Source: Culex pipiens pallens (taxonomy: Eukaryota; Arthropoda; Insecta; Diptera; Culicidae). From it: a stretch of 64,000 nucleotides of DNA. The position numbers and the translations under genes were made by a program. This document shows, piece by piece, positions 1 through 12,059 of the stretch. Within the stretch, counting starts at the first letter, position 1, and every line of letters begins with the position of its first letter. The notes below the pieces were generated by a model. That model was not told the origin of the DNA. It did no database searches and worked only from the letters and a program-made list of their open reading frames with translations. The stretch lies in the NCBI RefSeq assembly GCF_016801865.2, contig NC_068938.1:51910493-51974492 (forward strand). Reading direction: 5' to 3'.

Positions 1-287
1 AGCGACATAAAAGAGACGGAAAATAACACGAAAAAACAGGACTGCGCGTCCACACAGGCACCGCACCACTCAGAAACCCGGCTTAATGTGAATCTCGACA
101 AACTAGAAAAACGATCGCGACATTTCAACTACAACATCTACCCGGGTAGAAAATTAAATTTAATAAGCTTAACGAAACGTAGATAAGATAGACTAAAACA
201 TATTTCAAGAATCATTCGAGTAGAATGTTCCTTAAAGGAACGAGCTCACCAATTCAGTGTCTGCTTGTCTGTGGAATCCATACTATC

Positions 288-1352
288 CCGAAAAACACCA
301 AAATATTCCGACGGCGAACGCGAAAAAATCAAGCGACCCGACGGAACGACGCTCCAAATCGAACAGGTTGTCATCAATACAACCAGAGCCAGCCGCAGAC
401 GCACGCGCACACGCTCACACTCACCCGAAAAACACCAAAATATTCCGACGACGAACGCAAAAAAAATCAAACGAACCGACGGAACAACGCTCCAAATCGA
501 ACTGGCGAACTGGTTGTCATCGAAGCAACCAGAGCCAGCCACAGACGCACGCGCACACGCACACACTCACCCGAAAAACACCAAAATATTCCGACGACGA
601 ACGCAAAAAAATCAAACGAACCGACGGAACAACGCTCCAAATCGAACTGGCGAACTGGTTGTCATCGAAGCAACCAGAGCCAGCCGCAGACGCACGCGCA
701 CACGCACACACCCGAAAACACCAAAATATTCCGACGACGAACGCGAAAAAATCAATTGAACAGATGGAACGACGCTCCAAATCGAACAGGTTGTCATCAA
801 TACAACCAGAGCCAGCCGCAGACGCACGCGCACACGCACACACTCACCCGAAAAACACCAAAATATTCCGACGACGAACGCAAAAAAAATCAAACGAACC
901 GACGGAACAACGCTCCAAATCGAACTGACGAACTGGTTGTCATCGAAGCAACCAGAGCCAGCCGCAGACGCACGCGCACACGCACACACTCACCCGAAAA
1001 CACCAAAATATTCCGACGACGAACGCGAAAAAATCAAGCGACCCGACGGAACGACGCTCCAAATCGAACAGGTTGTCATCAATACAACCAGAGCCAGCCG
1101 CAGACGCACGCGCACACGCACACACTGACCCGAAAAACACCAAAATATTCCGACGATGAACGCAAAAAAAATCAAACGAACCGACGGAACAACGCTCCAA
1201 ATAGAACTGGCGAACTGGTTGTCATCGAAGCAACCAGAGCCAGCCGCAGACGCACGCGCACACGCACACACTCACCCGAAAAACACCAAAATATTCCGAC
1301 GACGAACGCGAAAAAATCAATTGAACAGATGGAACGACGCTCCAAATCGAAC
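288..1352. repeat. Minisatellite, about 8 units of 136-147 bp
   Basis: Eight head-to-tail units start near 288, 424, 570, 711, 847, 992, 1129 and 1276, each with the core CCGAAAAACACCAAAATATT. Two types occur. A (about 136 bp) has an AACAGGTTGTCATCAATACA segment; B (about 146 bp) has a longer CGAACTGGCGAACTGG segment. The order is roughly A-B-B-A'-B-A-B-A'. The array is GC-richer than its surroundings and nearly lacks stop codons in all + frames and in long minus-strand stretches, so the long open frames (the longest is 225-1421 +) are more likely a composition effect than a gene. The last unit breaks off at 1352. Coding is not excluded. Confidence 0.9.
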
Positions 1353-1421
1353 TCTATTTTCAACGGCCTAAGAATTTTAAAAATTTTAATGGAATTGACA
1401 GATTTTGGAGAAAAAAGCTAA

Positions 1422-3000
1422 ATGGCACATTTAATTTGTTTAATTTACATAATAAAGAAAAAGCCTTTAACTTAATAGAAATACATTTCAAAACATTAGA
1501 TAATCGAGGTTTATAACAAGCCTGTGAACTTTATCAAATAAGTTTTTATTTACTTTGTAGCAACCTATTTTTCAGAATTAATTTCAAAATTTGTTTAATC
1601 AGTTAATGATGGAAAAATAATACTTATGACCATACCACAATTATAGGTTAGTTTTTTTTAATTTTGATTGTGAGTCACATATCATCCATCAGGCCATAAA
1701 GGGTTAAACCTAAAATTTTAGAATTGAAGTTGTGTGTACAATCAGAAATATAAGCCTTATTTAAGCGCTTATTGAAATTTTGGATGGATAAAAAATGTTT
1801 ATTGTTTATTATAATTTTAAATAAAATTCATTGAACCGATTTTCCAGTACCCTTGACCACCCTAGAAATCCTAACAACACAACACTCTCAGCATCAATAT
1901 CTGCCGTGCGCCAGTTCATGCGCTTTTCCTGCGAAGCATTTTCCACGTGTTAGCTGATGCTTAGTATTGGTGAAATCTCGGGCTCATCGCTTCTTCTCTC
2001 TTTCTCGTTCGCTCAGTCGTCGCGAGACTGCATTTGTTTTGCCCGCTAGTTAATCCAAACACCCAGTTGTTTCTCTCTCGCGGGATGATTGAGTCGTCGT
2101 GAGGTAAGCAAGTTTATCTCCCTACTGCTAGTCAATGCTTGGCTCAACTCGGGAGCACTTGTATGGGTGTAATCCGCGATAAACATGTTTGCAGTTGCAT
2201 CATTGAAGCGCGATGTTGCTCCATGATTCAATGTTTGTAAGCTGTGTTGTGTGGGAGAGGGGGTGTTTCCCGGGTGAGAGGTACGTGGAAAATCGTAATG
2301 GAAGATTATTTTCGGGTTTTACGAACTTTCGCTGATAGCGTTCTCGTCGTCGTCGTCGTGCAGCTATTTTGAAACTCTATTAAAACGGTTTGGTGCAGAA
2401 TTTGAAGTTTTTTTTTTGCTTTATTTTGGTTCACCGTGATGACGCGTTTTTTTTCTTCGGAAAAAACACACACACCTAGAAAGGTTAGGGTGCTCTGCGA
2501 TGATGTGTTTTGCAGCATCAAACCTTTTGATTGAGTCTGGTATGTGAAACTCGTTGGAAAAGGGGGTGACCGGAAGGGGACCGACGGAAAAGAACGGATG
2601 TTTGCTGCTAGATGCTGGAAAGGACCACTGGAATGATCTGGGGAGTTTTTGTGTGTGTGTGCTCCGTGGAATTTTAGAAAGTCAATGAAAAGCCCGTAAC
2701 ACGCGAGCCGGAAATCGATAAAAATTGTTGGCAATTTTTCGCCGGATTCTGGCATGCCGGAAGCGATCGATTTTCGGGAGCTTGACCCGGTTCGGTTCCG
2801 GTTAAAGTTGGGAAACTGCTGGAAGCTTAAATTTAGTTTAGGGCTTCAAAAATTTAATTTGCCATATTTTTACCTATTTTTATTTTTCCTTAAATTGTTT
2901 GATTTTATATTGCTTGTTATACCTTGTTGATGCTTTATCGAACTAACGATTAAACAAACACAACACAAACAGGAACGTTTTTAACGCTTTTCAAAGCTAA
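1422..3000. other. Intergenic stretch, no recognised gene
   Basis: AT-rich DNA without a recognisable protein or RNA. A GC-richer island at about 1900-2300 has pyrimidine-rich and CGTCG repeats and holds the candidate first exon listed separately. The open frame on the minus strand at 2306-2755 is low-complexity and matches no family I know. Confidence 0.5.
2013..2105 (+). promoter_or_regulatory. Possible core promoter and non-coding first exon
   Basis: A TCAGT sequence at 2013-2017, the usual arthropod initiator core, lies in a GC-richer pyrimidine-rich island. A good 5' splice donor, GAG|GTAAGC, follows with GT at 2104-2105. Together they could be a transcription start and a short untranslated exon of a gene whose coding exons lie elsewhere. 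There is no TATA box and no downstream exon I can link to it, so this is speculative. Confidence 0.22.
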
Positions 3001-3396
3001 GGCCGATGCAAATATTTTTCAAAGTTTTTGTCCCTCGGTCCTAGGCAGAGTCGCAACAAAAGAATAAAAAAAGTGTTTAAAAATGCCTTTTACACTAGTA
3101 TAGCTGTTTTGCAATCATTAATTTTCAAAAATGTAATATTTAACGAAAACAAAACAAAAATGCGAAAAGAATTTTTTCCGGTGCTGTACATCGAAAATTT
3201 TAAAAAATTCTTAAGATGTTTTAATAAACCCAAACATGCTAAAAATGATTCTAAATGCAGGGAATGCACTTTGAATTGATTTCCACCGATTGCACATAAA
3301 TTTGCAATAAAGTTTTTAAGTTTTTTGAAAAAAATAATATTTCGCCCTAAACCAGGGGGCCGATTTTGAAGACTTTTAAAAATATTTGTACCAGCC
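3001..3396 (+). mobile_element. MITE-like element with about 28-bp TIRs (GGCCGATGCAAATATTTTTC family)
   Basis: The left end GGCCGATGCAAATATTTTTC and the reverse complement of the right end, GGCTGGTACAAATATTTTTA, match at most positions. A second copy in the opposite orientation lies at 57226-57652, with degenerate relatives near 12280-12560 and 16415-16700. No coding capacity. No clear target duplication was found. Confidence 0.6.
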
Positions 3397-3828
3397 TTCT
3401 GTGACACGTCCTTTTAAAAAATATCAGGGCGCAGATTGATTACATTCAATACACATTATTTTTAAATGAAAGATGTAATGCGTCCATCCCGGGAAATCCA
3501 GCGACCAAACCGGGAATTCCCGAATCCCGGGATTTTTTTTAATTTGTCCCGGGATTTCCCGAAATTGAAAAAAAAAAACAAATTTTAGGAATACATAGTT
3601 ACAACAAATTGTAACATTCAAATTTTAAAGCATTGAAATTTGTATTCAGCATATATCAGCATTAATTAAGATTTTTAGGGAAAATTGTTAAAATTTTAGT
3701 TCACAAATCCGAAAAATGGCAGGCCCTTTAAATGTTTTCTGTATTATTTTATGTTTTTTAAGACTGGTTATTATATTTACGTATATTTAAGATTTTAAAA
3801 ATGAAAAAAATCTTATTAAATTATTGTT

Positions 3829-4028
3829 CATCAAACATCGGAATGTGGGGCAAATCACGACAAATGTAAAGAATTAAGACAGCAATATAAGTTTATTTTT
3901 TGCATCGTGTTTTGGATGACTTTGGTTATAACAGGAACAGAACATAATAATCAGTACACCTATTTCCAAATTTATTGCTCTGAAATCATGTGCCTATTCA
4001 GCCTGTATTCATGATTTTCCCCAGTTGG
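3829..4028. mobile_element. Old MITE remnant (CCGTAAACTGGGG family) inside the CCCGGG element
   Basis: The segment from TGTGGGGCAAATCACGAC to ATGATTTTCCCCAGTTGG resembles the reverse complement of the better preserved MITE at 23932-24143, including the shared stretch around CACCTATTTCCAAATTTA. The same piece is in copy 2 (about 11285-11485). It therefore entered before the CCCGGG element spread, or is an original part of it. Confidence 0.45.
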
Positions 4029-4166
4029 CGAAATTCAAAACTTATCTAAAATTTAACATAGACTGGTATCATTTTATTTCTAGAGTTTTTTAAAAGGTCC
4101 TATAAACATATGAAAGACAATAGCTTACAGGACCTTTACAAAAACTCTGGATGTGTTGTCGCTCCT

Positions 4167-5518
4167 GGGTAATTCTCTACCAACTCACACGAAATCGGGA
4201 AAAGTTGCCCCGACCCCTCTTCGATTTGCGTGAAACTTTGTCCTAAGGGGTAACTTTTGTCCCTGATCATGAAACCGAGGTCCGTTTTTTGATATCTCGT
4301 GACGGAGGGGCGGTACGACCCCTTCCATTTTTGAACATGCGAAAAAAGAGGTGTTTTTCAACAATTTGCAGCCTGAAACGGTTTATGAGATAGAAATTTG
4401 GTGTCAAAGGGACTTTTATGTAAAATTAGACGCCCGATTTGATGGCGTACTCAGAATTCCGAATAAACGTATTTTTCATCGAAAAAAACACTAAAAAAGT
4501 TTTAAAAATTCTCCCATTTTCCGTTACTCGACTGTAAAATTTTTTGGAACATGTCTTTTTATGGGAAATTTAATGTACTTTTCGAATCTACATTGTCCCA
4601 GAAGGGTCATTTTTTCATTTAGAACAAAATTTTTCATTTTAAAATTTCGTGTTTTTTCTAACTTTGCAGGGTTATTTTTTAGAGTGTAACAATGTTCTAC
4701 AAAGTTGTAGAGCAGACAATTACAAAAAAAATTATATATAGACATAAGGGGTTTGCTTATAAACATCACGAGTTATCGCGATTTTACGAAAAAAAGTTTT
4801 GAAAAAGTTACTTTTTGCGTTTCTCTTTGTTTCGTCGTCCGTGTCTGTCGCGGGTGACCATGAATGGCCATGATCGATGACGACCAACTTTTTCAAAGCT
4901 TTTTTTCGTAAAATCGCGATAACTCGTGATGTTTATAAGCAAACCCCTTATGTCTATATATCAAAATTTTTGTAATTGTCTGCTCTACAACTTTGTAGAA
5001 CATTGTTACACTCTAAAAAATAACCCTGCAAAGTTAGAAAAAACACGAAATTTTAAAATGAAAAATTTTGTTCTAAATGAAAAAATGACCCTTCTGGGAG
5101 AATGTAGATTCGAAAAGTACATTAAATTTCCCATAAAATGACATGTTCCAAAAATTTTTACAGTCGAGTAACGGAAAATGGGAGAATTTTTAAAACTTTT
5201 TTAGTGTTTTTTTCGATGAAAAATACGTTTATTCGGAATTCTGAGTACGCCATCAAATCGGGCGTCTAATTTTACACAAAAGTCCCTTTGACACCAAATT
5301 TCTATCTCATCACCGTTTCAGGCTGCAAATTATTGAAAAACACCTCTTTTTTCGCATGTTCAAAAATGGAAGGGGTCGTACCGCCCCTCCGTCACGAGAT
5401 ATCAAAAAACGGACCTCGGATTCGTGATCAGGGACAAAAGTTACACCTTAGGACAAAGTTTCACGCAAATCGAAGAGGGGTCGGGGCAACGGCTGTGTGA
5501 GTTGGCGGAGAATTACCC
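4167..5518. mobile_element. 1.35-kb foldback element, 4-bp target duplication TCCT
   Basis: Two arms of roughly 640 bp are near-perfect reverse complements (left about 4167-4815, right about 4885-5518) around a short loop that includes CGTCGTCCGTGTCTGTCG. The ends read GGGTAATTCTCTACCAACTC and GAGTTGGCGGAGAATTACCC. TCCT lies directly outside both ends (4163-4166 and 5519-5522). The small open frames at 4524-4769 (-) and 4926-5141 (+) are mirror images in the two arms and not genes. No transposase, so non-autonomous. Confidence 0.85.
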
Positions 5519-5886
5519 TCCTAGTTTTTTGACATTTTCAAAGAAATTTTTCAAGCTTTTCTTGTCATGGCATATTAGAAAAATATATAAAATTAATATA
5601 TTTATAAAACAATTATTTAATTTGGATCACATCGGAATTAAAATTTGTAGTTTATTTCAAAATTAAAGCACAGCAAAGAACAAAACAAAAATCCATTTAA
5701 AATTGTTTTAAGTTATTTGAAAACTGTCGTCCTTGTTTGGATTGAAGTGAAGATTGTCACAAATTTTCATTTTTAGGTAATTCAATGATTTTAAGCTTGA
5801 ACAAATATTTAATATTATGAAAACATAGATTTTATGACTGATTAAAAAATTTCCCGGGATATTCAAAACCCGGAAAAATTGGACGC

Positions 5887-8574
5887 TCTAGAATGTTGCA
5901 ACCAATTCAAAACGTTTATCAAAATGCATTTGCCTACAATGATTAATTTTTAAGTCTTTTGTTTAATTTAAACATTTTAGTGAAATATTTTATTTGGCAA
6001 AGTTTTTTTTATCCAACTAAATAAGTAAAAAATGATAACAAAATTACTTTCAATCCTCAAAAGTTTATAACTTAACAGATTGAAATCTCAATTTTCAACT
6101 CATTTCTCTTTTTTATCGACCTTGACAAAATTTTAAAAACATGCATTCGTTTTCGTTTTTTCGGGTATTTTAAAGTCATTTTCATCATTTAAATATTAGA
6201 AAACAGAAAATGTAAATTTTCCGACAGTTTTGTTGATAAAAGCTTGTAATCAATTAGTTTAAATTTATTTACACCAGCAAAACCAAACACAAAAAAAATA
6301 ATGCATTTTGTAGCTGTAGACAATCATTATTCCGCAAATGTAATGACGATGTAAAAAAAAACAATATTCAGTTGAACGCACTGTTGTTTTAGTGAAATTT
6401 TAAAGAAAAGACATTTCTTTACATTTCTCCAAGATCCAAGATCCAAAGCGCCAGTTGTAAACAAAACCGTTTTTTGATCGGCTCTCGACGAAGAAGCATT
6501 ATCCAATTCAAAAATACTTACACTTCTCTTTACTGCTTTGGTCTTGACTGAAAAAAAAATCAATAAAAAATTGGTTTGTCGAAGGTTTCGATGACTGTTA
6601 TGACATATTGCAAACCAATCAGAGATTTGATCATCCCTAGTTTATGCTATGAATATATGAATTATAAAAAAATATTAAAATCAAATTTTAAAACAAAAAA
6701 ATATCGCTATTTGTCCTTGAGTCCTCGTCTTCTTAAAATTTGATCCAACAGTCGAATAATTGATGTATTTTTTCAAACTTTTCCACAGCTTATATTGTAA
6801 GGAGAAGAGACAGGGATTACTGTTTCATGGTTTCATATGAAATACGTATGAAATAATAGCATTTTATTATTTAATAATGATGTTTTCAGTTTTTTTACAT
6901 AGACAGAGATTGAGACACAAATGTTACTAACCCATTGAATAAATTGAATGTTTCTCTAAGATTTGAAGAATAATAACTATTAATGCATTGAAATGTTCAA
7001 GTAATTGATATTCGTAACACCCATTTTCTTAAAACTTTTAAAAATATGCCCTGGATTGTTGTAATTGTAGTTTTATTGAAACGATATCCTGTTAGTATAC
7101 ACTGTATATCAGGGCAAGGAGGTTGTTGATACTTCAACTGCATTATCGCGAAACAAACAAGGCTTCAATGCATAATATTCTACATGCATTTATTTTTTCA
7201 CGAGTTATGACCAAAATGTTGATTATCACAAATTTGCGACAGCGAGCCAATAACGCACTGGGCCCTCACCACATCGCATCACAATTTTCAGTCACGCAGT
7301 CACTGCTGCTGCTCTGAGCTTTACTGCAGTGACATTTCAACCGCTCAATTATTTTAATTATCGCATTGACTACCAACAGTGTACCTATACTGATACACGT
7401 TGCGTTGCTCTCCATTTGCTTCATTTGCTGCTCCTGACGGCAAGTGCATTCAATGGCGCATATTAATTGAGAACGGAAAGTCCTCTCATGCATATGAATA
7501 CTAAATTGTTAGGGTAAGGGTGCCTTTCTTTGGACTGTTGAGATTTCTTTATGAATGATTAAAAGTATTTCCAAGAAAAGAGACATTTCAGCAACTTTGT
7601 AACGCCACAGCATAAACTTTCAATTACTGCTGCGACCAATATCAACCGCGAACCAGATTGTCCGCTCATCCGGGTCTTTATTCCCCCTTTTTGCTGAATG
7701 CCTCCGCTGGGACCAGAGACCGCTTTCGAATAAAACAATTAAATGCAAATTGAGCGGTTAGTATTGTTCTGTGAAAAAAGTTATCGATTTTTAAACACAC
7801 TCATCTATCATCTGAACACGGCGAAAATTCCATTCCCAGGAGCAGCACTGTGGAGTTCCGAAGGACGACAATGCCGAAGAACTGGCCAAAAGGCAAAACG
7901 GTCCGCACAGTTCCAAGGGGAGAGATCTTGTTGGAAGCAGACAAAACATCGATCCCGTCCAATTGCAGCATCAGTCTCCTCTTTCTTAGTTTTAGCTCTT
8001 TCTTTCACACTGTTCCAAGGGTTGGAAGCCAAAAGAGCCGTCCCGTTTGGGGGGAATTCTGGAGAAGCTATCAAGGCAGGAAAAGGGCACAATCAAACGA
8101 AAATGCCGAGAACTGATCATCGGCAAAAGGGCGGAAAAAGTGAAAGAAAACTTGTGCAAAAAAGTGGACACAAAAATGCTTCAAACAACTTTTCATAAAT
8201 ATTTTTCGCTCGCTTCCAATATTGCGCAGAGCCATGCGGCGGCTACCTGAAAGATACCCGCTTCTTGTTGGTTTAAGGATTTTTTGTGAAGTGTTTCATC
8301 ATTTTATTTGAAGATTCATGAATTGAATGATATTAATTCTAAACTTATGATTTTTGCTGTTTCTTTACATCTAACCTCACTTCTAGACAGTTTTTAATCT
8401 TCTAAGTAATTATTTATTTTTTTGATTTTGATCATTGAGAGATTGTATTGCATTGAGAGTCAACTGCAAACAGCAATCTTATTATGCCCTTGAATATGTT
8501 CGAACGCAATTTGCACAACTCTTGTTCAATTAAGCAAAAATGGCACAAAATTAAACACAAAACTGTCAAATATT
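5887..8574. other. Intergenic stretch, no recognised gene
   Basis: AT-rich non-coding DNA. Somewhat GC-richer, less repetitive sequence lies at about 7240-7460 and 7800-8250. Overlapping open frames there (the longest at 7743-8198 +) match nothing I know and show no domain. Nothing else can be supported. Confidence 0.45.
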
Positions 8575-8576
8575 TA

Positions 8577-9184
8577 CAGAGAAACCTCTTTTTACGCGTT
8601 GGCGTTACGTTTTTGTAATTTGTCGATTTCTCTGGAACGACGCAACATTTTACAATCTTTTAACGTGAAGACTTCCATCATTGCCATGATTTTTCGTTCA
8701 AAAATATAAATTTTGCGTCGCTATCAATATTTTGACAAACTTCCTTCCACAAGTTGTTTAGCATAGTGCCCTACACATGCTGATTCCTTTTGGTAACGAT
8801 TATTCCATTCCTTGCAATGTTATGGAAATCGTAATTAATCAATGATTGCCAACTTGTCGTCAATGATTGTACTGCAAAATTATATAAATTTTGAAACACA
8901 TTTGATTTAGACCAAAAAATCTTTCAGTGGCTTCAAGAAGGCAACAACCGGCATATGCTGATTCATTTTGGAGCAGAAATTCATTCAATTGAATTCAATA
9001 CAGAGAATTTTAGAGTGATGATCAATTTTCTTCGAAAATGATCAACGGATTCACCTTAAATGGAATTTGTAAGTTTTGTTCAAACCTATAAAACGCTTTT
9101 TGAGGCTTGCAGAATTAATGTATGGTTTAAGAAAAATCGACGAAACAAAAAACGTATCGCCAACCCTTAAAATAGGTTTCTCTG
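8577..9184. mobile_element. MITE with TA target duplication, CAGAGAAACC ends
   Basis: About 60-bp imperfect inverted ends start CAGAGAAACCTCTTTTTA on the left and CAGAGAAACCTATTTTAA on the right (reverse complement). TA flanks both sides (8575-8576 and 9185-9186). The 608-bp interior is non-coding. TA duplication and CAG ends suggest a Tc1/mariner-type or related transposase in trans (inference). Confidence 0.75.
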
Positions 9185-9489
9185 TATAATTTTATATCAC
9201 AAGCTTTTGAGTTTTTAGTTGTGGGATCCATCATGTTTCTAAGCACTTTAAGCTTTTTAATGATCGTATGGATAAAAATTTGAATATTTTACTGTAAAAG
9301 TCATCCCATAACAGCTTAATAAGGCCATATAATTGATTTTTTTTTTAATACTGAAGCATAATTTGAAAAAGCATAATTTGCTTTTAAGTATTGCGTTAAA
9401 AAACATTTTGTGTTGTTTATGCATCAAGGTGAAAATGATGTTATTTTCAGCACATTTCGTGCATTGGCACATAAGGGCTATATTTTCAT

Positions 9490-9583
9490 CAATGTTATGT
9501 TTTGCGATTCCGTCGTGAAACTAATTTCTTTCTCTATCATTCTCGAACTACGAAACGGCCTACTTTTCTCTACCAAAAATTGT
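9490..9583 (+). repeat. Interspersed repeat (CCGTCGTGAAACTA family)
   Basis: Contains GATTCCGTCGTGAAACTA, a degenerate ACGAAACGGCCTACTTTTC and CTACCAAAAATTG. The same order occurs at 23819-23929 and 24299-24393. It abuts the SINE that follows. Confidence 0.55.
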
Positions 9584-9608
9584 GATAAAAATTATATGAA
9601 ATGGGGGC

Positions 9609-9871
9609 TTTTCTGCTTGTGTGGATCAATCGGACCGCGCACTGGACTCACAATCCGGAGGTCGCCGGTTCGAATCCCGGGGCGGACGCAAAAAATTCTA
9701 AGTGTAAATATAGGTATTCGGTGCCCTCTCCCCGTGCCCATACCTTCACACTTAGGAGACCCGGGAGGCGGAGTCTTGTCGCAAAAAGAACGATACACGC
9801 CTGTGGATCCGTTGACGAAACCGCAAGGTTTAAGAGGGCCACATTATAAGGTGTTACGTCGATTCCGTTTC
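9609..9871 (+). mobile_element. tRNA-derived SINE
   Basis: An A-box-like TGGATCAATCGG (9622-9633) and a perfect B box GGTTCGAATCC (9667-9677) are about 45 bp apart, as in a tRNA. Between them is an anticodon-arm-like hairpin with a 7-base loop CTCACAA, which would read CAC (valine). The acceptor stem has several mismatches and the T stem at least one, so this is not a functional tRNA. An unrelated body of about 180 bp follows. It ends at a TA-flanked MITE. Confidence 0.65.
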
Positions 9872-9873
9872 TA

Positions 9874-10104
9874 CACAGAAAAAAATATGTGAATTTACTC
9901 GACACGGAAAAAATGAATTATATGTAAACTCAGTTAATGTAAACTTGAGATTCGACGTAAACGGTTGAATCACACGTAAAATCATGTTGTTACGTATAAT
10001 TTGTTGCAAATTTACATCAAATTGCATTTAAATTTAAATGTTTAATGACGTGCAAAAGTGTTACATCATAAATGATGTAACATTCGGAAATATTTTTTTG
10101 TGTG
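9874..10104. mobile_element. 231-bp MITE with TA target duplication
   Basis: Ends CACAGAAAAAAATAT and ATATTTTTTTGTGTG are inverted repeats, flanked by TA at 9872-9873 and 10105-10106. The interior is AT-rich, with a hairpin TGTTACATCATAAATGATGT near the right end. It sits directly behind the SINE at 9609, which it may have cut. Confidence 0.7.
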
Positions 10105-10259
10105 TAGGATGCCTCCCATAGGGACTATATTTCACGTAATTTGATTTTTTTAATAACCTTAAATATAAATCAGGAGTGCTCAAAATTTTTGGATGCCAAG
10201 TTAAATTTTAAGTTCAAGGAGCTTGCGGGCCAAATGCACAAAAAAGTTTATTTACAATA

Positions 10260-10791
10260 CACAGCAAAAAATCCGATGGTAAAATCGCATGCAAAAGCAT
10301 GCACATCATATGAGAAAACGTGTACACAAAAAGCATGTACAAAAGAAAAATAAATAAATTTTGCACATCCCAAAAACAACATAAGTCTGGTGAGAGTCAT
10401 ATCTAGATTATAAAGTCTGCGCCCCAACCGTCTCGGCTATCTCGCCGTCTTATGAATGTTGTGTTCAACGCCGATGTACCAGTCGGTTTCCCGTACGTCG
10501 TATACTGAATAAACTGTATACGATGTATGGGTAACGTACAGCTACATCGGTGTTGATCCAGCTAAATTAACTGCGGCGGGATAGCCGAGAAGGTTGGGAC
10601 ACCGACTTGGTTATCTGGATATTACTCTCTCACCAGATTGATGTTATTTTTGGGCTGTGCAAAATTTATTTATTTTTCTTTTATACATGCTTTTTGTGTA
10701 CACGTTTTCTCATACAATATTACATGCTTTTTCTCACAAAGGTGTTGTGCATGCTTTTGCATGCGATTTTACACAGAAATTTTTTACTGTG
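10260..10791. mobile_element. 532-bp foldback with TA target duplication
   Basis: Nearly the whole element is inverted. Left CACAGCAAAAAATCCGAT and reverse-complemented right CACAGTAAAAAATTTCTG begin arms that share ATCGCATGCAAAAGCATGCA, AATAAATAAATTTTGCACA and CTGGTGAGAG. TA lies at 10258-10259 and 10792-10793. No coding capacity. Confidence 0.8.
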
Positions 10792-10947
10792 TACAAAATT
10801 ACGCTATTTTTATTTAAAATACTAAAAAATACATCTAACATTTGAGGTATTTTTTAAACTTATGTTATTTTTAAACATTTTTTTCATATTAGAATAATTA
10901 AAATACAAAAAATACAGTTTTCAATACTGGTGTTGATTTGATTTAGT

Positions 10948-12059
10948 GCGTCCATCCCGGGAATTCCCGGGACAAAAATCCCGGGATTTTTCCTAAACCG
11001 GGAATTCCCGAATCCCGGGATTTTCTATAATTTGTCCCGGGAATTCCCGAAATTGAAAAAAAAAAATCATATTTTGGTCTGGAAATTCAGATTTGGTTGG
11101 TCTCAGCAATAAATTGGCATTTAAGGAAAAAATATTATAATTTGAATTACCAGGTCCGCAAAATGCCTAGTGCTTTACATTTTTTTCTCTATTATTTTAT
11201 TTTTTTGAAAAACTGGATATATTTACGTATATTTTCGATTTTAAATTTAAAAAAAAACAATCTCATATCAAATTATTTATAATCAATCACCGGCATCTCG
11301 GGCAAATACGTACAAATGTAACGAATAAATACAGCTATTAAAGCAAAAAATATTTGCATGACGTTTTGGATTTATTCGGTTGAAACAGTAACAGAACAAA
11401 ACAATTTGTACTTCCAAATGTATTGCTCTAAAATCTCCTGTACCTATTTAGACTGTAGTTCTGATTTTCCCTCGGTTGGCGGTAGTAACTTGAAGATAAT
11501 TTGTAAAATATGTTTCATATAAAACAATGAATTCAAAACTTATCTAAAATTTTACATTGACTGGTATCATTTTATTTATTGTCGTTGTTTGTTTTCTAGC
11601 TGTTTTAGTCATGTCATATAAAATATATATAAAAGAAAAAAAAATATGAAAGAATTCCAAAGTTTTTTTGAATAGGTCCTATAAACATATGGAAAACAAA
11701 AGCTTATTGGACCTTTTCAAAAAAAAAGAATTATGTAATTTGATTCGCAAATAAAAAAATGATTAATCATACTGGAATTAAAACTAGTAGTTGATATAAA
11801 ATCCTAAACACCACAAAGACAAAAAAAATCTTTTAGGCTATTTTAAAACTGTCGTCTTTGTTTAGATTGAAGTGAGGATTATAACCATTTGATATTATTA
11901 AGCTAATTCAATGATTTTAAGCTTGAAAACATAACAAATATAATGAAACATAGATTTTATAACTGATTCAAAAATTTCCCGGGATCCCGGGAATTCCCGG
12001 GAGTCCAAAAATATTTTTCCCGTTTCCCGGGAAATTCAAAACCCGGGAAAATTGGACGC
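10948..12059 (+). mobile_element. CCCGGG-rich element, copy 2
   Basis: 1112 bp, from GCGTCCATCCCGGGAATTCC to AAACCCGGGAAAATTGGACGC. Same organisation as copy 1 without the nested foldback. Includes the hairpin GGTCCTATAAACATATGG at about 11674-11716 and the old MITE remnant at about 11285-11485. Non-coding. Confidence 0.75.

Larger units (their letters stand above)
3480..5886 (+). mobile_element. CCCGGG-rich element, copy 1 (carries nested foldback)
   Basis: Starts GCGTCCATCCCGGGAA and ends CCCGGAAAAATTGGACGC, giving short inverted ends (GCGTCCA). Runs of CCCGGGAATTCCCGG-type palindromes lie just inside each end. Copy 2 at 10948-12059 shares order and sequence throughout but lacks the 1352-bp foldback at 4167-5518, so that is a later insertion. 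Non-coding. The superfamily is not clear to me. Confidence 0.7.

Noticed and set aside
225..1421. 398-codon open frame in the minisatellite as a gene
   Set aside because: Other frames on both strands are also open over long stretches and the unit lengths (136-147) shift frame; no start context, splice sites or domain.
2306..2755. 149-codon minus-strand open frame as a gene
   Set aside because: Low-complexity T- and K-rich stretches and no family resemblance.
4524..5141. Two similar small proteins (4524-4769 - and 4926-5141 +)
   Set aside because: Mirror copies in the two arms of a foldback element.
7743..8198. 151-codon open frame as a gene
   Set aside because: No domain, weak composition, overlapping open frames on both strands; nothing recognised.
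9614..9690. Functional tRNA-Val (CAC)
   Set aside because: A and B boxes and an anticodon-like loop exist, but the acceptor stem has several mismatches, the T stem at least one, and a SINE body follows.
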